The position numbers and the translations under genes are program-made. Under the pieces are notes generated by a model. It was not told the DNA's origin, searched no databases, and saw only the letters and a program-made list of their open reading frames with translations. A stretch of 64,000 nucleotides of DNA, taken from Azolla caroliniana. Its lineage: Eukaryota > Polypodiophyta. The stretch is taken from the NCBI GenBank assembly GCA_043228905.1, contig JBHGNT010000022.1:1550001-1614000 (forward strand). Reading direction: 5' to 3'. The first letter of the stretch is position 1. Each line of letters starts with the position of its first letter. Shown here one piece after another: positions 12,204-23,666 of this stretch.

Positions 12204-13397
12204 TCAAATTAGAGCCCCATAGAAAGACAAGTCATCATCATTGGAAGAGAGAATGGTAGTGATCCATGAGCTTGAATTCGTGGGAGGAGGAGGCGCCGTC
12301 GCGCTTGCACTCATTCGGACATTAGAGATCGACACATTTGCCGAAGACTCGTGAAGTTGGATCGAATCTCGGGGGGGCGTGAATGGCATCACCGATCCAC
12401 CATGGTCCGCCAAATGCAAAGCTTCGGTGCACATCCCGAAGTTACGATTGATATCCACTGGGGAACGAGCTTGGTGCGAGGGCCGCATGATCATATTCCC
12501 GAGTGATCCGGTGCCGCCAATCCTCCCTATGCCGCCATTCTCGTAACTACTAGTTGTTGATGATGTTCCGGCATGCATGTGATGATAAACCCGGTCCGAT
12601 CCATCAGGATGATGGATGGGGCTAATATGACATTGTTGTTGTTGAAGATACAAGGTATTGCTTGCCGATACGCCGGCTTGCAAGGGTTGTTGTCGGGATA
12701 CGGATGCCGTGCCGGCATTGATGCCCACGGATTTCTTCATGACACGGCAAAGGACGACGGAATCATTGAAGGTGTCGCAAGTCTCGGCCGGGCCGCTCGA
12801 TCCATCGGCACCACCACTGCCAAGGGGAGAATCATATTCGTGGGTAGTAGTAGTACTCGGAAGGAGGTGATATTCATGCATGATCCAGTCGGTCCGCTCC
12901 CCGCTCGGAGCACGGCCCTTGTAGAAGACCAATGTCTTCTTCACCCCGAGTATAGTGGGCGTGTCCGAAGCACCTCTGGCGCTAGGGCTCGCGGGCCCTA
13001 GGATCTTACGATCTTTCCCCGTCGCCTTCCAGTAGCCCGATTTCGTGGCGCGGTTGGTCCTCGACCCGCGCGCGTACTTCTTGTCGGGCGGGTTGAAGAA
13101 GTACCACTCGGGGTCGCGTGTCGGGAGCCTCGAGAGTGCCGGAAGGTCCCACGGGTCGTGCTTGTAGAGCTCGATATCACCGATGACAGCCAGGACGGAG
13201 GCCGGGTCCATGTCCGTGTCATGACTGGCGGACATAGGGATCGGCGATTCGCCACGGGCTCTCGCGTGATGGAAGGAGCTATCGGCCGAGCTCGATCCGG
13301 CCGCCGCCTTGTGACGGAGATAGTAGCCCACCAATTCTTCGTCGGTCGGATGGAATCGGAAGCCCGGCGGCATGTCCAAAGGACTAGCCATTGGCAT
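12204..13397 (-). CDS. NAC-domain transcription factor, intronless
   Basis: Single-exon gene for 397 residues. NAC proteins are plant-specific DNA-binding dimers. Subdomain A ([18 protein letters not shown]) lies at residues 10-27. Subdomain B ([15 protein letters not shown]) comes only after about 40 extra residues rich in Ser, His, Ala and Arg. Subdomain C (EWYFF through TGKDRKI), D ([20 protein letters not shown] then WIMHEYHL) and E (VVLCRVMKK) follow. The C-terminal activation region is low-complexity with His, Gly, Ser and Thr runs. Most NAC genes have introns within the NAC domain; none is needed here. The Met at 13397 is used, with Met13391 also possible. A TTC tract sits just upstream. 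Confidence 0.9.
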   Translation of the reverse strand: MPMASPLDMPPGFRFHPTDEELVGYYLRHKAAAGSSSADSSFHHARARGESPIPMSASHDTDMDPASVLAVIGDIELYKHDPWDLPALSRLPTRDPEWYFFNPPDKKYARGSRTNRATKSGYWKATGKDRKILGPASPSARGASDTPTILGVKKTLVFYKGRAPSGERTDWIMHEYHLLPSTTTTHEYDSPLGSGGADGSSGPAETCDTFNDSVVLCRVMKKSVGINAGTASVSRQQPLQAGVSASNTLYLQQQQCHISPIHHPDGSDRVYHHMHAGTSSTTSSYENGGIGRIGGTGSLGNMIMRPSHQARSPVDINRNFGMCTEALHLADHGGSVMPFTPPRDSIQLHESSANVSISNVRMSASATAPPPPTNSSSWITTILSSNDDDLSFYGALI

Positions 13398-14086
13398 AGA
13401 GATTCAATTCTTCTTCTTCTTCTTCTTCTTTTATTTTTTTTATGTAGTGATGGCAATTTCCTTGATGGATGGAATTACCAATTAGAACGACTAGATCTGT
13501 CGGAAGATGTTGTAACTTATGATGAAGATCTGAATCCGGCAGCAAATTGGAATGCTTAATTAATATGGTGCTGAAGATAGAATTGGTACGATCTCACTGT
13601 TTTTGGTGGGGATGGGGGGGTAACGCTATGAATGGAATGAATGGAATGATATGGGGAGAGATTAAGTAGGGCTGAAGCGACACAGGTGAAGCACTCTGCA
13701 CGCCACACGCTGATTCGCTAGTTATGTGTCCATGTATACGTATACGTATAAACAGTATACGTATACGTATATGTTTATGTGTATATGTATGTATATGTGT
13801 GTATGTGTGTATGTATGTATGCTATGTATGTAGTGTATACATATATATATATGTATGTATGTGTGTATGTATGTATGTATGTATGTATGTGGGTTAATAA
13901 TAGCCATTTTAGTAGTAGCTAACTTCTAGATTTGGGGGCTAATTGAATGAGTGAGGCCTAATTTTGTAATTTCTGATAAATTCAGAGGCACTATCCAGCA
14001 GAAGACTCTTCTATCAAGCTTTTCAAATAACAAATCAAAGGAAGGCGGGAATGGCAAGCAAGATGGATCACACACAGTAAAAGCTT
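13398..14086. promoter_or_regulatory. Shared divergent promoter region, NAC / DNA glycosylase
   Basis: The 689 bp separate two start codons pointing away from each other, so both promoters must lie here or overlap the genes. A (TTC)8 tract at 13408-13431 would be in the NAC leader. A G-run lies at 13611-13620. The middle is filled by TATACGTA and ATGT simple repeats. No individual regulatory site is claimed. Confidence 0.5.
13731..13890. repeat. TATACGTA / (ATGT)n simple repeat
   Basis: Alternating purine-pyrimidine DNA: TATACGTATACGTATA palindromic words, then ATGT/GTAT tetranucleotide runs to about 13890. It lies inside the divergent promoter interval. Confidence 0.85.
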
Positions 14087-14839
14087 ATGATTTTATCCAT
14101 GGCCACACTCTTCACTGCAGAAGTTTCATCATCATCATCATCAGCTTCTTCTTCTTCTTCTGATTTCCGTGTTCCACGTTTAAGGAAGGAAAAAGTGAAG
14201 GCTTTGAAGGAAGAACCATATATAGCCGACATAGAAGACCTCACTCTTCGCTTTGCGGAAGAAGAGGAAGGGTCCCCTATTAGGTCTGGCCTTCTGAAGT
14301 GGTATAATGTCCACCAAAGAGACCTTCCATGGAGAAAAATACATAGAAACGTAGGAAGTGAAGAAAACACAAAGCATGACAATGAAGAAGAAGAGGACAA
14401 TGTCAAGAAGAAGAAGAAGCAACAGGAGAGAGCTTATGCCACATGGGTGTCAGAGGTTATGCTTCAACAGACCCGCGTCGCGACCGTTGTAGAGTATTTC
14501 AATCGTTGGATGTCCACTTGGCCTACAATAAAAGATTTGTCTTTGGCTTCTCAAGAGGTGAGTTTGGTTTCGAACTCATATCTATCTTGTTTAATTATTT
14601 GGGTTGCTCTAGAAATGTTCTCTCGGTATTTTCTCTGAGTAAATAAATATACATATTTAAACAATTTGAACGAACAGTTCAAAAGTTGAACCAGCAATGA
14701 GGGCACATTGTCTCTCGAACAATGGTTCTGATTATATGTGTCTTATGTAAACACCGATTGAATAATATATATATATCTATATATCTATATATATATATAT
14801 ATCTATATATATATATATATCTATATATATATATATATA

Positions 14840-14878
<39 letters not shown>

Positions 14879-17776
14879 GTACGTATGCATGTATTTATAA
14901 ACACTTTGATGAGCAAGCACAAAAGTTGAACCAGTGACAATGGCACATTTTCCCTTGAACAATGGTTCTGATTTTGTGTCATATGTAAACACCTATTACA
15001 AAGCATATATATGTTTGAATGCTTCGAATGAGCTAGTTCAAAAGTTGCTATTACTGGTGTCAACATGCTGTTCATGTGATAATAATTTGCTATCAGGAAT
15101 GCGTGTCATGGTAGTGGAGAATAAGTATTAAACAATGTATGCCGTGGAAGATTTCTTTTACATTGTATAATTTGTATCTGTGTGATGCTTCTTTGTTGAT
15201 TTATTGAAAGTTTCCCTTGTGTCGTTTTTTTGTGACCAAATCGCAATTTGGAATGTTGAACCTACTGTGTATCCTTATTTTGGTAATCAGGAAGTTAACA
15301 CAGTTTGGGCTGGATTAGGATATTATAGACGAGCACGTTTTCTACTGGAGGTATATGCATTTGAAGGTTTGGTATCTCTCTAACGAATCTATGGGGTTCT
15401 CTTTGTTGCTAACATATTTTAGTACAAAACTTAGGGAGCAAAACAGATTGTGGAATCTGAACAAGGTTTACTTCCTTCAACTGCTGAAGAGTTACTTAAG
15501 ATAAGAGGAATTGGCAAGTATACTGCAGGGGCTATAGCGTCAATTGCATTTGGTCAGGTATTCACATCATTTTGCTATAATTGTTTCTCATTACATGGAT
15601 TCATGCTGTTGTCCTGCCAAAATTAGTTGGTATTAGTTGTTGAATGCTATATGACTATAGTACCAACAGTTTTGAAAATTATCCCTCTCTCTAATGATAA
15701 TCATTCTATCTCGTGATTAGTTAAATTCAAAGTTACTGTCTTCCTTTCACTGGATTTCTTTTGGATAGGCCTTTGAGTATATTAACCTAGTATTTTGGTA
15801 TCAACTTGCGGGACGTCCATCAGTGGAAAATCCATGCTTCCATGTTGGCAAATTAGGTGCATTTGATTGCGTGCAGTTTCAACAGTGTATAGTTAAAATT
15901 AAGCCATTGTCTTCTTTTTGATAGGCCTGTTTGAGTACCATAATCCATGCTGCCATGTTGGCAAATTAGGTGTATTTTGTTGCATGCAGTCTCAACAATG
16001 TATAGTTAAATTTAAAGTCATTATATTGCTTTTACTGAATTTCTTTTCAACAGGCCTCTTTTGAGTACCTTAATCCAGTTTTTTGGTATTAATTGCTGAG
16101 TGGTTCATCAATTGAAAACCTGTGCTTCAATGCTGGCAAATTAGATGTATTTTATTGCATGCAGTTTCAGCAGTGTAATTTGATTGCAAAAGAAAATTAA
16201 ATGTAGAAGAGATGTTACTTGTTATAATTATAACGACTATTGTTCATCTTGGATGTTGCAGCCAGTGCCTGTGGTGGATGGCAATGTTATTCGGGTGTTG
16301 AGTAGATTAAAGGCTATATCCGACAACCCAAAAGAGTTGAGCACAATTAAGATGATATGGTAAATTATGTTAATCAGTGTGTATAGTGCTTATTTGCAAT
16401 TCACAGATCTCCTTTTTCTTGTGAGGCTTGCACCATATTTTGTCTTCATGAAGGTTGAATTTATCTTTAGATGTGATGAGAGACTTAGTATATGAAGTTT
16501 CATCTATTATAATGCAACTTATTGTAAATTCCAATACATGTTTGAGATAGATGGTGAAAAAATGTGTCAATATCCGGATGGGTTCAATCCAATGGGGTCT
16601 GTGAGTTAATACAAAGCATTAATAAGTTATTCATGGTGAGATCTAATGAGCTGAACTTTTTGGAAAATAAGTGGAAAAGAGGAAATGACCATCTTATAAC
16701 TGTTAATTTAGTTTAATAAGTCCAACATATTCATATGCTTCTGGTGGATCCCAGGTCTCTAGCAGAGCAGCTTGTTGACAAAGAAAGACCCGGAGATCTC
16801 AATCAGGCCCTCATGGAACTTGGTGCTACCATATGCTCGCCTACTAGTCCTCAATGCTCATCTTGTCCCATTCATAAATATTGCAAAGCATTTGCATTAT
16901 CTCAAGAAACTGCTGGGTCTGCAACTCAAATATTAGTAACAGATTTCCCTATGAAGGTAGCAAAGGCATCTCCTAGACTGGAGTATGTTGCTGTTTGTGT
17001 TCTTGAATGCATATCTACTGCTGCTATAGATTCAGTTAAGTCACAAGCAAGCAGTAAACTTTTGCTTGTGAAAAGGCCCAAGACAGGATTGCTTGCGGGA
17101 TTGTGGGAGTTTCCATCTGCTAACCTCAGTGGTCCCAATGCCAGCAATAGGGTATGTCAAACTGCTATTGACAGCTATTTGAAAGTCAAATTAGGCCTTC
17201 GGATTGAGGATGGTTGCTTTGTTCGCAAGGAACGAAAAGCCTTGGGAAGCTTTGTGCATGTATTCAGCCACATTCGCATGCATATTACGGTTGAGTGGAT
17301 GTGTATATACTCAACCGAACCTGGTATATTTACTCCCTTGTTCTCTTCCAAGTTTCTATTATACTGCTCACAGATATATGTATACACATGCACACATGTA
17401 ATATGAATTGTCTTGTCCATTATTTCTAAAGAGCATTGAAACTTGTTTGATTTATCCTCAAGTGTGGTGGTGTGATGGTTGTGAAGGAAAGATGATAGCC
17501 CATCAACTGAAGTGGTGGAACTGAATGGGATCAAAGCAAAATGGGTCCCTGCAACGGAGATGCTGAATGTTGGTCTAACAACTGGTGTTAAAAAGGTATG
17601 CTATGATCTTTAAGAGAACCCTCTTTTTTTTGCTACTAAAATAGAATCTCAAATCGATTAATGGTGTAAGAGTCACTGAATAAAAATTGCAGGTGTACAA
17701 GATGTTTTTGAACTTCCGGAAAGACCATATTTCTGCAGGATCGAAGCCAAAAAGGAAAAGGAATAAATGTAGATAA
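14087..17776 (+). CDS. MUTYH: Adenine DNA glycosylase (MutY homologue)
   Basis: Seven exons join in frame: 14087-14557, 15291-15350, 15435-15557, 16262-16359, 16755-17323, 17492-17595 and 17693-17776, giving 502 residues. The enzyme removes adenine mispaired with 8-oxoguanine in base-excision repair. Glu123 in [10 protein letters not shown] and Asp224 in PVVDGNV match the MutY catalytic residues. A helix-hairpin-helix [14 protein letters not shown] spans residues 197-210. Cys278, 285, 288 and 294 form the C-x6-C-x2-C-x5-C iron-sulfur site. The C-terminal half holds the Nudix-like 8-oxoG recognition domain ([10 protein letters not shown]). A Lys/Glu-rich insert interrupts the N-terminal domain at about residues 88-115, and the protein ends with a basic KPKRKRNK, a possible nuclear signal. 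Met at 14099 has the better start context and would give 498 residues. The exon 6 acceptor is the least certain junction. Confidence 0.92.
14678..14992. repeat. Direct repeat flanking AT microsatellite in glycosylase intron 1
   Basis: A unit of about 76 bp (AAAAGTTGAACCAG ... GAACAATGGTTCTGATT ... ATGTAAACACC) occurs at 14678-14754 and again, diverged, at 14918-14992. Between them is a TATATATC/(TA)n run at about 14765-14873. Confidence 0.8.
15718..16185. repeat. Three diverged tandem units in glycosylase intron 3
   Basis: Units of about 120-180 bp begin near 15718, 15889 and 16009. Each carries AGTTAAATT-like, a GGCCT..TTGAGTA word, TTGGCAAATTAG and GCATGCAGT..CAACA, in the same order. They lie between exons 3 and 4. 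Confidence 0.75.
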
Positions 17777-18900
17777 AATATGGAGTCTGCGTTAGTGCTA
17801 CATTTTTGCTCGATCTGACGAATGGCCACCAACGGGTGAGGGCATCCATGGGAGGGGAGATTTCAAACTTGTGACCTGCAGGGAATGACTAGGCCACCTC
17901 CTGGTGACCTGTTATTCATAATTTGAAAGATGAATTCTTTGTCAGATCAATAGTATTTTTTCTGTAAATGATGTGGCATTGCTTTACACAAGCATATCAC
18001 CCTCATTGATGATCTACCCAAAAAAGGCACCAATAAACTGTAGAAGTGCACCCAAGCTGCAGAATGGCACTTGACCAATTGTTGCAGTTCAATTCATCTG
18101 TATAAACTAACATCGAGAAGATCATTCCATTTTTGTTCCTCATTTCTGTCAAAGTGAAATAACAGATTTATTTTGCAAAGCTCTCAAAGGTTGCAATATA
18201 TCATTCATATGTTTGTGAAGTAGGCAACAGCCATAGCCATGATGATATAGAATTTTCTCTATTTCATTGCATGAGCTTTTTGTGATGCCAAACCTCAGTT
18301 CTGTAAATATGACTTTGCACCAAGTGTGCATCAAATGGTGTTGCTCTGCTTTGGGTTTTGATTGAGTATTAGTTCTCAAATTCTTTGAGTTAGACACTTG
18401 ATCCAAGCGTATTGACTAGTATATCATCTCCAAGGAATTTGATAGTGCTTTCCATCATGCTTTGAACTTTCTAGAACACCCGTTCTTTCCCATTCCTAAA
18501 ACATCAAAGCAACAATGGCCAATTTGCACCCATAATTAAAGTAGCAGAATTCGCAAACATAATTTGTAGTGAATCTCAAGTGCATATTTGTTGAGAATCA
18601 AACTCAACTTCCCAAGTGTGGGAACATACTTTAGGAATAGCCAAGTGTCTGAACACCCCACCACTTTGTATCATAACTCAATGTGTCAAAGAAGTTAAGA
18701 CTTATGACACATAGTTACCAAGTAGTTAAGTCTTCACCTCCTTCCCAACAGGTGGTTGTAGTGAGAGAACATAGAGAGAACGTGATGACATAAGCACCTT
18801 CTCCTCTTCCTTGTTTGTAGTTGGTTGTTTTCTCTTGATAATACAAATTTTCTATTTTCGCTATTACACTATTTTTATTATCTCTCTATCTTTTTTTATT
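17777..18900. other. Spacer downstream of glycosylase gene
   Basis: AT-rich, presumably including the 3' untranslated region at its left end. No coding or RNA gene recognised. Confidence 0.4.
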
Positions 18901-18975
18901 GTAATTAGCTTACCCTATTGGTAAGTTGTTACACTACAAGCCACTATGTCTTGGGTTTGAAACCCAAATTTCACC
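18901..18975 (+). repeat. tRNA-like SINE remnant (tentative)
   Basis: A box-A-like TTAGCTTACCCTATTGG at about 18904-18920 is followed by a box-B-like GGTTTGAAACC at 18954-18964, the layout of a tRNA-derived pol III promoter. No full cloverleaf is evident, so this is read as a degraded SINE head, not a tRNA gene. Confidence 0.35.
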
Positions 18976-19040
18976 TCTCTATTATATACTCCATACATAT
19001 CTCTTAATTCACTAGATGCCATTGTCGAAATCCATCTGGG

Positions 19041-19088
<48 letters not shown>
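19041..19088. repeat. (CT)n(CA)n compound microsatellite
   Basis: About nine CT units pass directly into about fifteen CA units. Confidence 0.9.
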
Positions 19089-19091
<3 letters not shown>

Positions 19092-19569
19092 TCTTCTGCT
19101 GCACAGAATCACTCCTAATTCTTTACAATATCCATCATATAGCCCAAGCTTAGCCTTCCAAATTGACAATGCTTGCGAGGCTTTGTGGAGCCCTGAAAAT
19201 TATCATTGCCCAACCATTTTAGGATTGACATGTACCGTAGAATTTAAAGTTAATTTCGGTGCCAAGAACACTAAAAATTACCAAATCTCCTATGAGCTTT
19301 GAAAAAGAAGATCATAACATGGGATTCTTGAACCATCCCTTATTCAAACATATGGTTCACAATGTTGAAGTAGAATGGGTCCTTACTCTTTACTCAAGGC
19401 CTTCAACTTGTGAACAAAGTAATGGTTCACATTGTTGAGGTTGGGCCAAATGTAGATGAATTTGTTGAAGATTTTGTAGGAAGGTCAATTTATTTATTTT
19501 TCCTCAAAAGATTTCCTTCATTACTATTAAAAAAATGTCAATTTATTCAATGGAAGACCATCGAGATAT

Positions 19570-20720
19570 GACCAATTTCAATTAGTTGTGGATAGTAGAG
19601 TCATAACGGCAAGGCGAACTCCGGTTAGTCTAATGTATACTCTTCCAAAAGGTGCTACCAACTCTATGGTGCATGTTGTGAATGTGATGAACAAAGTGTT
19701 GAAAGAAAAACTAAACAATGCTCATTTGACGTTCTCATGTGAGAAATCAACATTTGGTCAATCAACGATAATGGGTATGGGACCTCTATGTGGTACCTAT
19801 GGTCGTAAGACTTCTCTAGCAAAGGTAAATGCTATAAATGAGATGAAAGAGTGCAAGCCGCAAACAAAAGTAAGGCGGTTTCTAGAGGCTTGTGCATTTT
19901 ATCGCAGTTGTTTTCACATTACACTTATGTACCTTAGCCCTTGGAATTAGGGAATGAAGCTCAAATAGGAACAATAACACAATGTCAATGCAATGGTTAA
20001 AGGTAATGTTGTTTGAGGTTCCAATATTGGACAAGGATGTGTATGAAAGAAGGATACTGTGACTATTGATTAAGCCCAACAAGAATTGATTGTATTAACT
20101 AGTAAATTGAAGGAAGGGTTGTTATGCAATCCAATTTTGAGCAATGGCGCTTATTGAAAGACAAAGGAACCACACCCAAATAAAGGGAGACCTATGGGAT
20201 ATTGTATCAACAATGAAATCATATTGCAAGTACTTAATAAGCACAAAGGTCACAATCAAAGAGGATTGCCTTTCAAATCTCGGGATGATACAAGTTGCCA
20301 AGCGCATGACATAGCCATGATAAGGTGGATAACATATGTTAAGTTGATGAACTTGGAAATTTGTCACATGGATATGTTGTCTCAGCATATCAAGGAGAAA
20401 GTGAAATGTTGTTAGAAGGAAAAGATGTGTGCCTTGATTGCTTAGAGTCAACACATACAATTGTCGAAGAAGGAAATGTGCAAGTACATCATGCATTCAA
20501 GGAAGATGGAAATGGAGGAGAATGTTTACCTTATATTAAAGTTTTGGTGCACAAGGACAACAGATTGTATATGGTCTAGAGAGGAGGCACAGAAGATGTA
20601 GAAGAAAGTTTATCTCTAGAAACATCCACACAAGAGGATGGGGACCCCATTGAGGGTAGTATGCAAAAATTGTTGCCGCCAAAGGAGATACAACAACTAA
20701 TGATGCCAAGAGAATTGAAA
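19570..20720 (+). pseudogene. Degenerate gypsy RT-RNase H fragment (family E relative)
   Basis: Scattered open pieces match the polyprotein of gypsy E elsewhere in this window: TLPKGATNSM..VNVMNKVLK (reverse transcriptase fingers/palm), FSCEKSTFG and LCGTYGRK (end of RT), LEICHMDMLS (RNase H end) and a KRMG..RVV stretch that precedes integrase. The FLDD catalytic segment between MNKVLK and HLTFS is missing, as is most of RNase H. Many stops and frameshifts; not functional. Confidence 0.8.
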
Positions 20721-20724
20721 CAAG

Positions 20725-21733
20725 TGTTAGGAATATGGATCTGAATTAGGATGATTTACATTACAACCACAAGTTTCCAAATAGACAGAACCACAAGACA
20801 AAAATGAGAGTACACTGAAATTTAACGTCGAAAACCCAAAAATGGGAAAAACCACGGGAACCTTAGGTTCCGAAACAGATTCACTATTTTCTGAGTATAC
20901 AAGGTGTTGACAGCCTCTAGAGCTAACACTTTAGAGGAATACACACATATTTCAAGGTTACAACCTTGGTTACAATATTCACCCTAACGGGCGAAATGAA
21001 CAACAAGAAGAAACCAAAAAACACAGAACAAATAAACTTGTTACAAATAGACAAAAGAGTTGTTTTCGACTCTTTGGGTAGTCCGGAAAGCACCTCGTGA
21101 GATCTTCGTCTTCACTTCTGCAACGGGTTCTTGCTCTCGATTGCCCTTTTCTTGAGCTCTCTTTCTGCAGAATCTTCACAACGTTCTCACACACCTCTCT
21201 CTCTTAGATCTCTGTTTTTCATATGTTGTTTTCTCTGTATCGTGCTCTGTTCTTCCTCTCTATCTCTCAACACTTTTGTCTCGCTGTTTTTGCACCCTTT
21301 TTATGAGCCTTGTAAAGTAACGTCTTTCTTTGTCCCTGTACACACATTCACACACACAAAAGAAAAAGGACACACACCCAAAAAAGCATACCCAAAAAAG
21401 CATACATAACGTATGTATATAGTTAAAAATAATTATAACGATTTTAGTTTTAGGCGAGGTTGAGTTGCTTCGCCACTGAGTCAGCAACCGACTCCATGTC
21501 GTGGGTTCCACTTGAGTGGATAAATCCAACAATTCTCCCCCCCCATCTCAAGTGGGGGGCGCAACTAGGTTTGCCTTTTGTTTGCAAACTTCAAGCTTCT
21601 CCCTTGACAAACATTTTGTCATCATGTTGGAGCCATTCTCATTTGTGTGAGTCTTTTCAATGTGCATCTGCTTTTCTTCAAGCACATCTCTAACCCAATG
21701 GTATCTAACATCTATGTGTTTTGACTTAGAATG
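20725..21733 (-). mobile_element. 3' end of a copia element (family F): LTR, PPT, RNase H end
   Basis: Read on the minus strand, 21733-21547 encodes the last part of a copia RNase H (KHIDVRYHWVRD, then NGSNMMTK), then a polypurine tract at 21545-21532, then an LTR from 21531 beginning TGTTGGAT and ending CCTAACA at about 20725 (about 807 bp). The rest of the element is cut off on the right by insertion of copia A at 21734. The left LTR edge is inferred from the TG..CA rule. Confidence 0.75.
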
Positions 21734-22103
21734 TGTTGAGCGGCAAGCTCAACCGGATCCGGATCGGCTGAATAAGCCTGAGCCGGATCGACATCCGGAA
21801 GGATGAGTCGGATCGGTGAGTTGATGAGCAAGCGAGTCGGTGAGCTGGGGAGCCGGTTAGCCGGATCAAGCAGTAACCGGAAGCCTAGTAGCAGCCTAGA
21901 CTACTAGGTAGTTAATGTCTTGTAGTTAGTGTCAGACGCTTGTATGAGCATTGAAGTACACCGTACTTCGGTTAGTCCTCTTAGGACTTGTATAAATAGT
22001 GTTGTTGAGCACGTTGTATGTACAAAGAATTTTACAGAGTTGTTGATAATAGATTTAAGTTGTTCTACTCTTTCTCTGTCTCTCCTGCGTACCTTCTGTG
22101 TGT

Positions 22104-22144
<41 letters not shown>

Positions 22145-22194
22145 GCTATCCGGCTAAGCCGGTTGTCTAAAGCTTCCGCACCTTCGTTTTTACA
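21734..22194 (+). repeat. 5' LTR of copia A (copy 1)
   Basis: 461 bp, starting TGTTGAGCGG and ending TTTTTACA. It contains a TATAAATAG promoter box near 21991 and a (CT)n tract at 22110-22141. The primer-binding site TGGTATCAAAGC follows directly at 22195. Two other LTRs of this family lie at 55325-55767 and 57773-58219. Confidence 0.88.
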
Positions 22195-22283
22195 TGGTAT
22201 CAAAGCACGAGGCTTGAGAACCTCTGCAGCTGACATCAACATCTGAAGACAAACCCTAAGACCGGGTAAGAACAGAAAGAGAA

Positions 22284-22665
22284 ATGATGGATAGAGGAAT
22301 GGCTAGCTCGCTCCCGTTGAAGAAGCTCGACAGATCCAATTACGCATCTTGGTCATACAAGATGCACCAGTACTTGCTTGGGCATGGCTACTGGAGCTAT
22401 GTCGACGGAGCTAACGACACAACACCTGATGCGGCACACGAGGACTTCCTAGTGTGGGAACAAGCGGCAAGCAGAGTGATGTACTGCTTTGCGTCCAGTG
22501 TTGGAGACCAGCTGCTGAGCCATGTCTGAGATGCCAAGACGCCAAAAGAAGCTTGGGGAAACCTGAAGAAGGTTTTCGCAGCAAGCACTACGGCTCGGAA
22601 GCTGCAACTCCGACAGGAGTTGAGCAATGTCCAACAGAAGGACATGTCGGTAGCTGATTACACGA
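22284..22665 (+). pseudogene. Copia A gag, 5' part (copy 1)
   Basis: Starts with MDRGMASS and the copia gag opening LDRSNYASWSYKMHQYL. The frame is broken by a TGA at 22527 where copy 2 reads CGA. It is then cut at 22665 by the LTR of gypsy E, just after SVADYT. Gag forms the particle shell in functional elements. Confidence 0.85.
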
Positions 22666-23280
22666 CGTCGTGAAGATCCGTCACTAGGAGCGGACCGTGA
22701 GGTGGAACCGCCGGGGTTCTGGACCGGAAGGATTCGAAGTTTATGCTAGTTTTAGCGAGAAAGTATTTAAGATAGATTGAAATGACGAGAGAGATATATT
22801 GAAATAAAGATTTAACTCTTGATTTAGATTTGAAAGAGAAGATACATCAACAATAGGGTTACAAGTTTCTTATTTGATCATCCAAAACTTTTACATTAGT
22901 CCTTCCATCTTTTTCCTCCCCTCTTTTATAGATGCCCTCATTCATGTGAGGGTACAAGACATGCATAAAATGCATGTTTGCCATTTGGCGCTCATGTATT
23001 ACATGTGGTGCATGATCACCATGTCACTCATTTTAGCTCTCATGTATGAGAATTTACATGTAAAGTTACAATGATAAAAATATAATTCTAAGAAAATGTG
23101 TTGGCTTAGTGGTAAGCCTATTGACTCTCAACTTGGAGGTGCAAGGTTTAAATCCTTACTTTCCCTCCTTGTGTATATGTATAAATATTTATTTATTTAT
23201 TTATCCATCTAGCCGCTGGATGCCGGTTACCGTTCGGTCGCCGGATCCTGGTTCCGTTGTCGGTTGTCAGATCACTGGCT
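22666..23280 (-). repeat. Left (3') LTR of gypsy E
   Basis: Matches 47467 to about 48084 over roughly 600 bp with scattered differences. The outer end reads CGTCGTGAAG here and TGTTGTGAAG in the right copy. The inner edge is approximate because the two copies diverge in a CCGGAT-rich stretch. A tRNA-like module lies at 23099-23165. Confidence 0.75.
23099..23165 (+). other. tRNA-like A-box/B-box module in gypsy E LTR (left copy)
   Basis: TGGCTTAGTGG at 23102-23112 fits box A and GGTTTAAATCC at 23145-23155 is one base from box B. A TATTTATTTATTT run follows, as in a SINE tail. The right LTR has the same module with a consensus box B. Confidence 0.55.
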
Positions 23281-23666
23281 CAATCGCCGGTCCGGTTTTG
23301 GTTGGCCAAAACCTTTGCAAGTAGCCAAGCCACACACATTCATCCAATAGCTTAGTTCAAGTAACCTTGAACTCTCTATGCTCCACACATAGATACAAAG
23401 ATAATAGCTTTTGCTCTACCTTATATATGGTGAGATCTTTATTTCCTGTCTATGTGGGATATCTCACAACTTTATTTTTCTCTTTGTCTTTGCAAACTTC
23501 CTACCCACATAAGTTAACACTTAGATGTCCGTTTCTTATGTAGTAAAGTGTATCCGGAAGCTCTTCAATACCTCAATCTTTTTGTACTAAGATATTAAAC
23601 TTACTTAAAATTAGTATCTTCGCTATTATTGTTTTATATGAATCACACTCGATTTCGTACATTTTA
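23281..23666 (-). other. 3' non-coding part of gypsy E
   Basis: Internal non-coding DNA of E between its LTR and the point where copia C inserted. No open frame. A polypurine tract was not recognised. Confidence 0.45.

Noticed and set aside
12573-13001. 142-codon plus-strand frame inside the NAC gene
   Set aside because: Antisense shadow of the NAC coding region with no domain.
13722-13907. 61-residue frame rich in His, Tyr, Ile and Thr
   Set aside because: Simple repeat DNA in the divergent promoter.
18901-18975. Functional tRNA gene
   Set aside because: A and B boxes are present but no full cloverleaf or clear anticodon arm can be drawn.
18915-19169. 84-residue minus frame with Val-Cys and Arg-Glu repeats
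   Set aside because: Encoded by the CT/CA compound microsatellite.
19588-19950. 120-residue frame as a host gene
   Set aside because: It aligns in order with the gypsy E reverse transcriptase and has flanking broken pieces of the same polyprotein.
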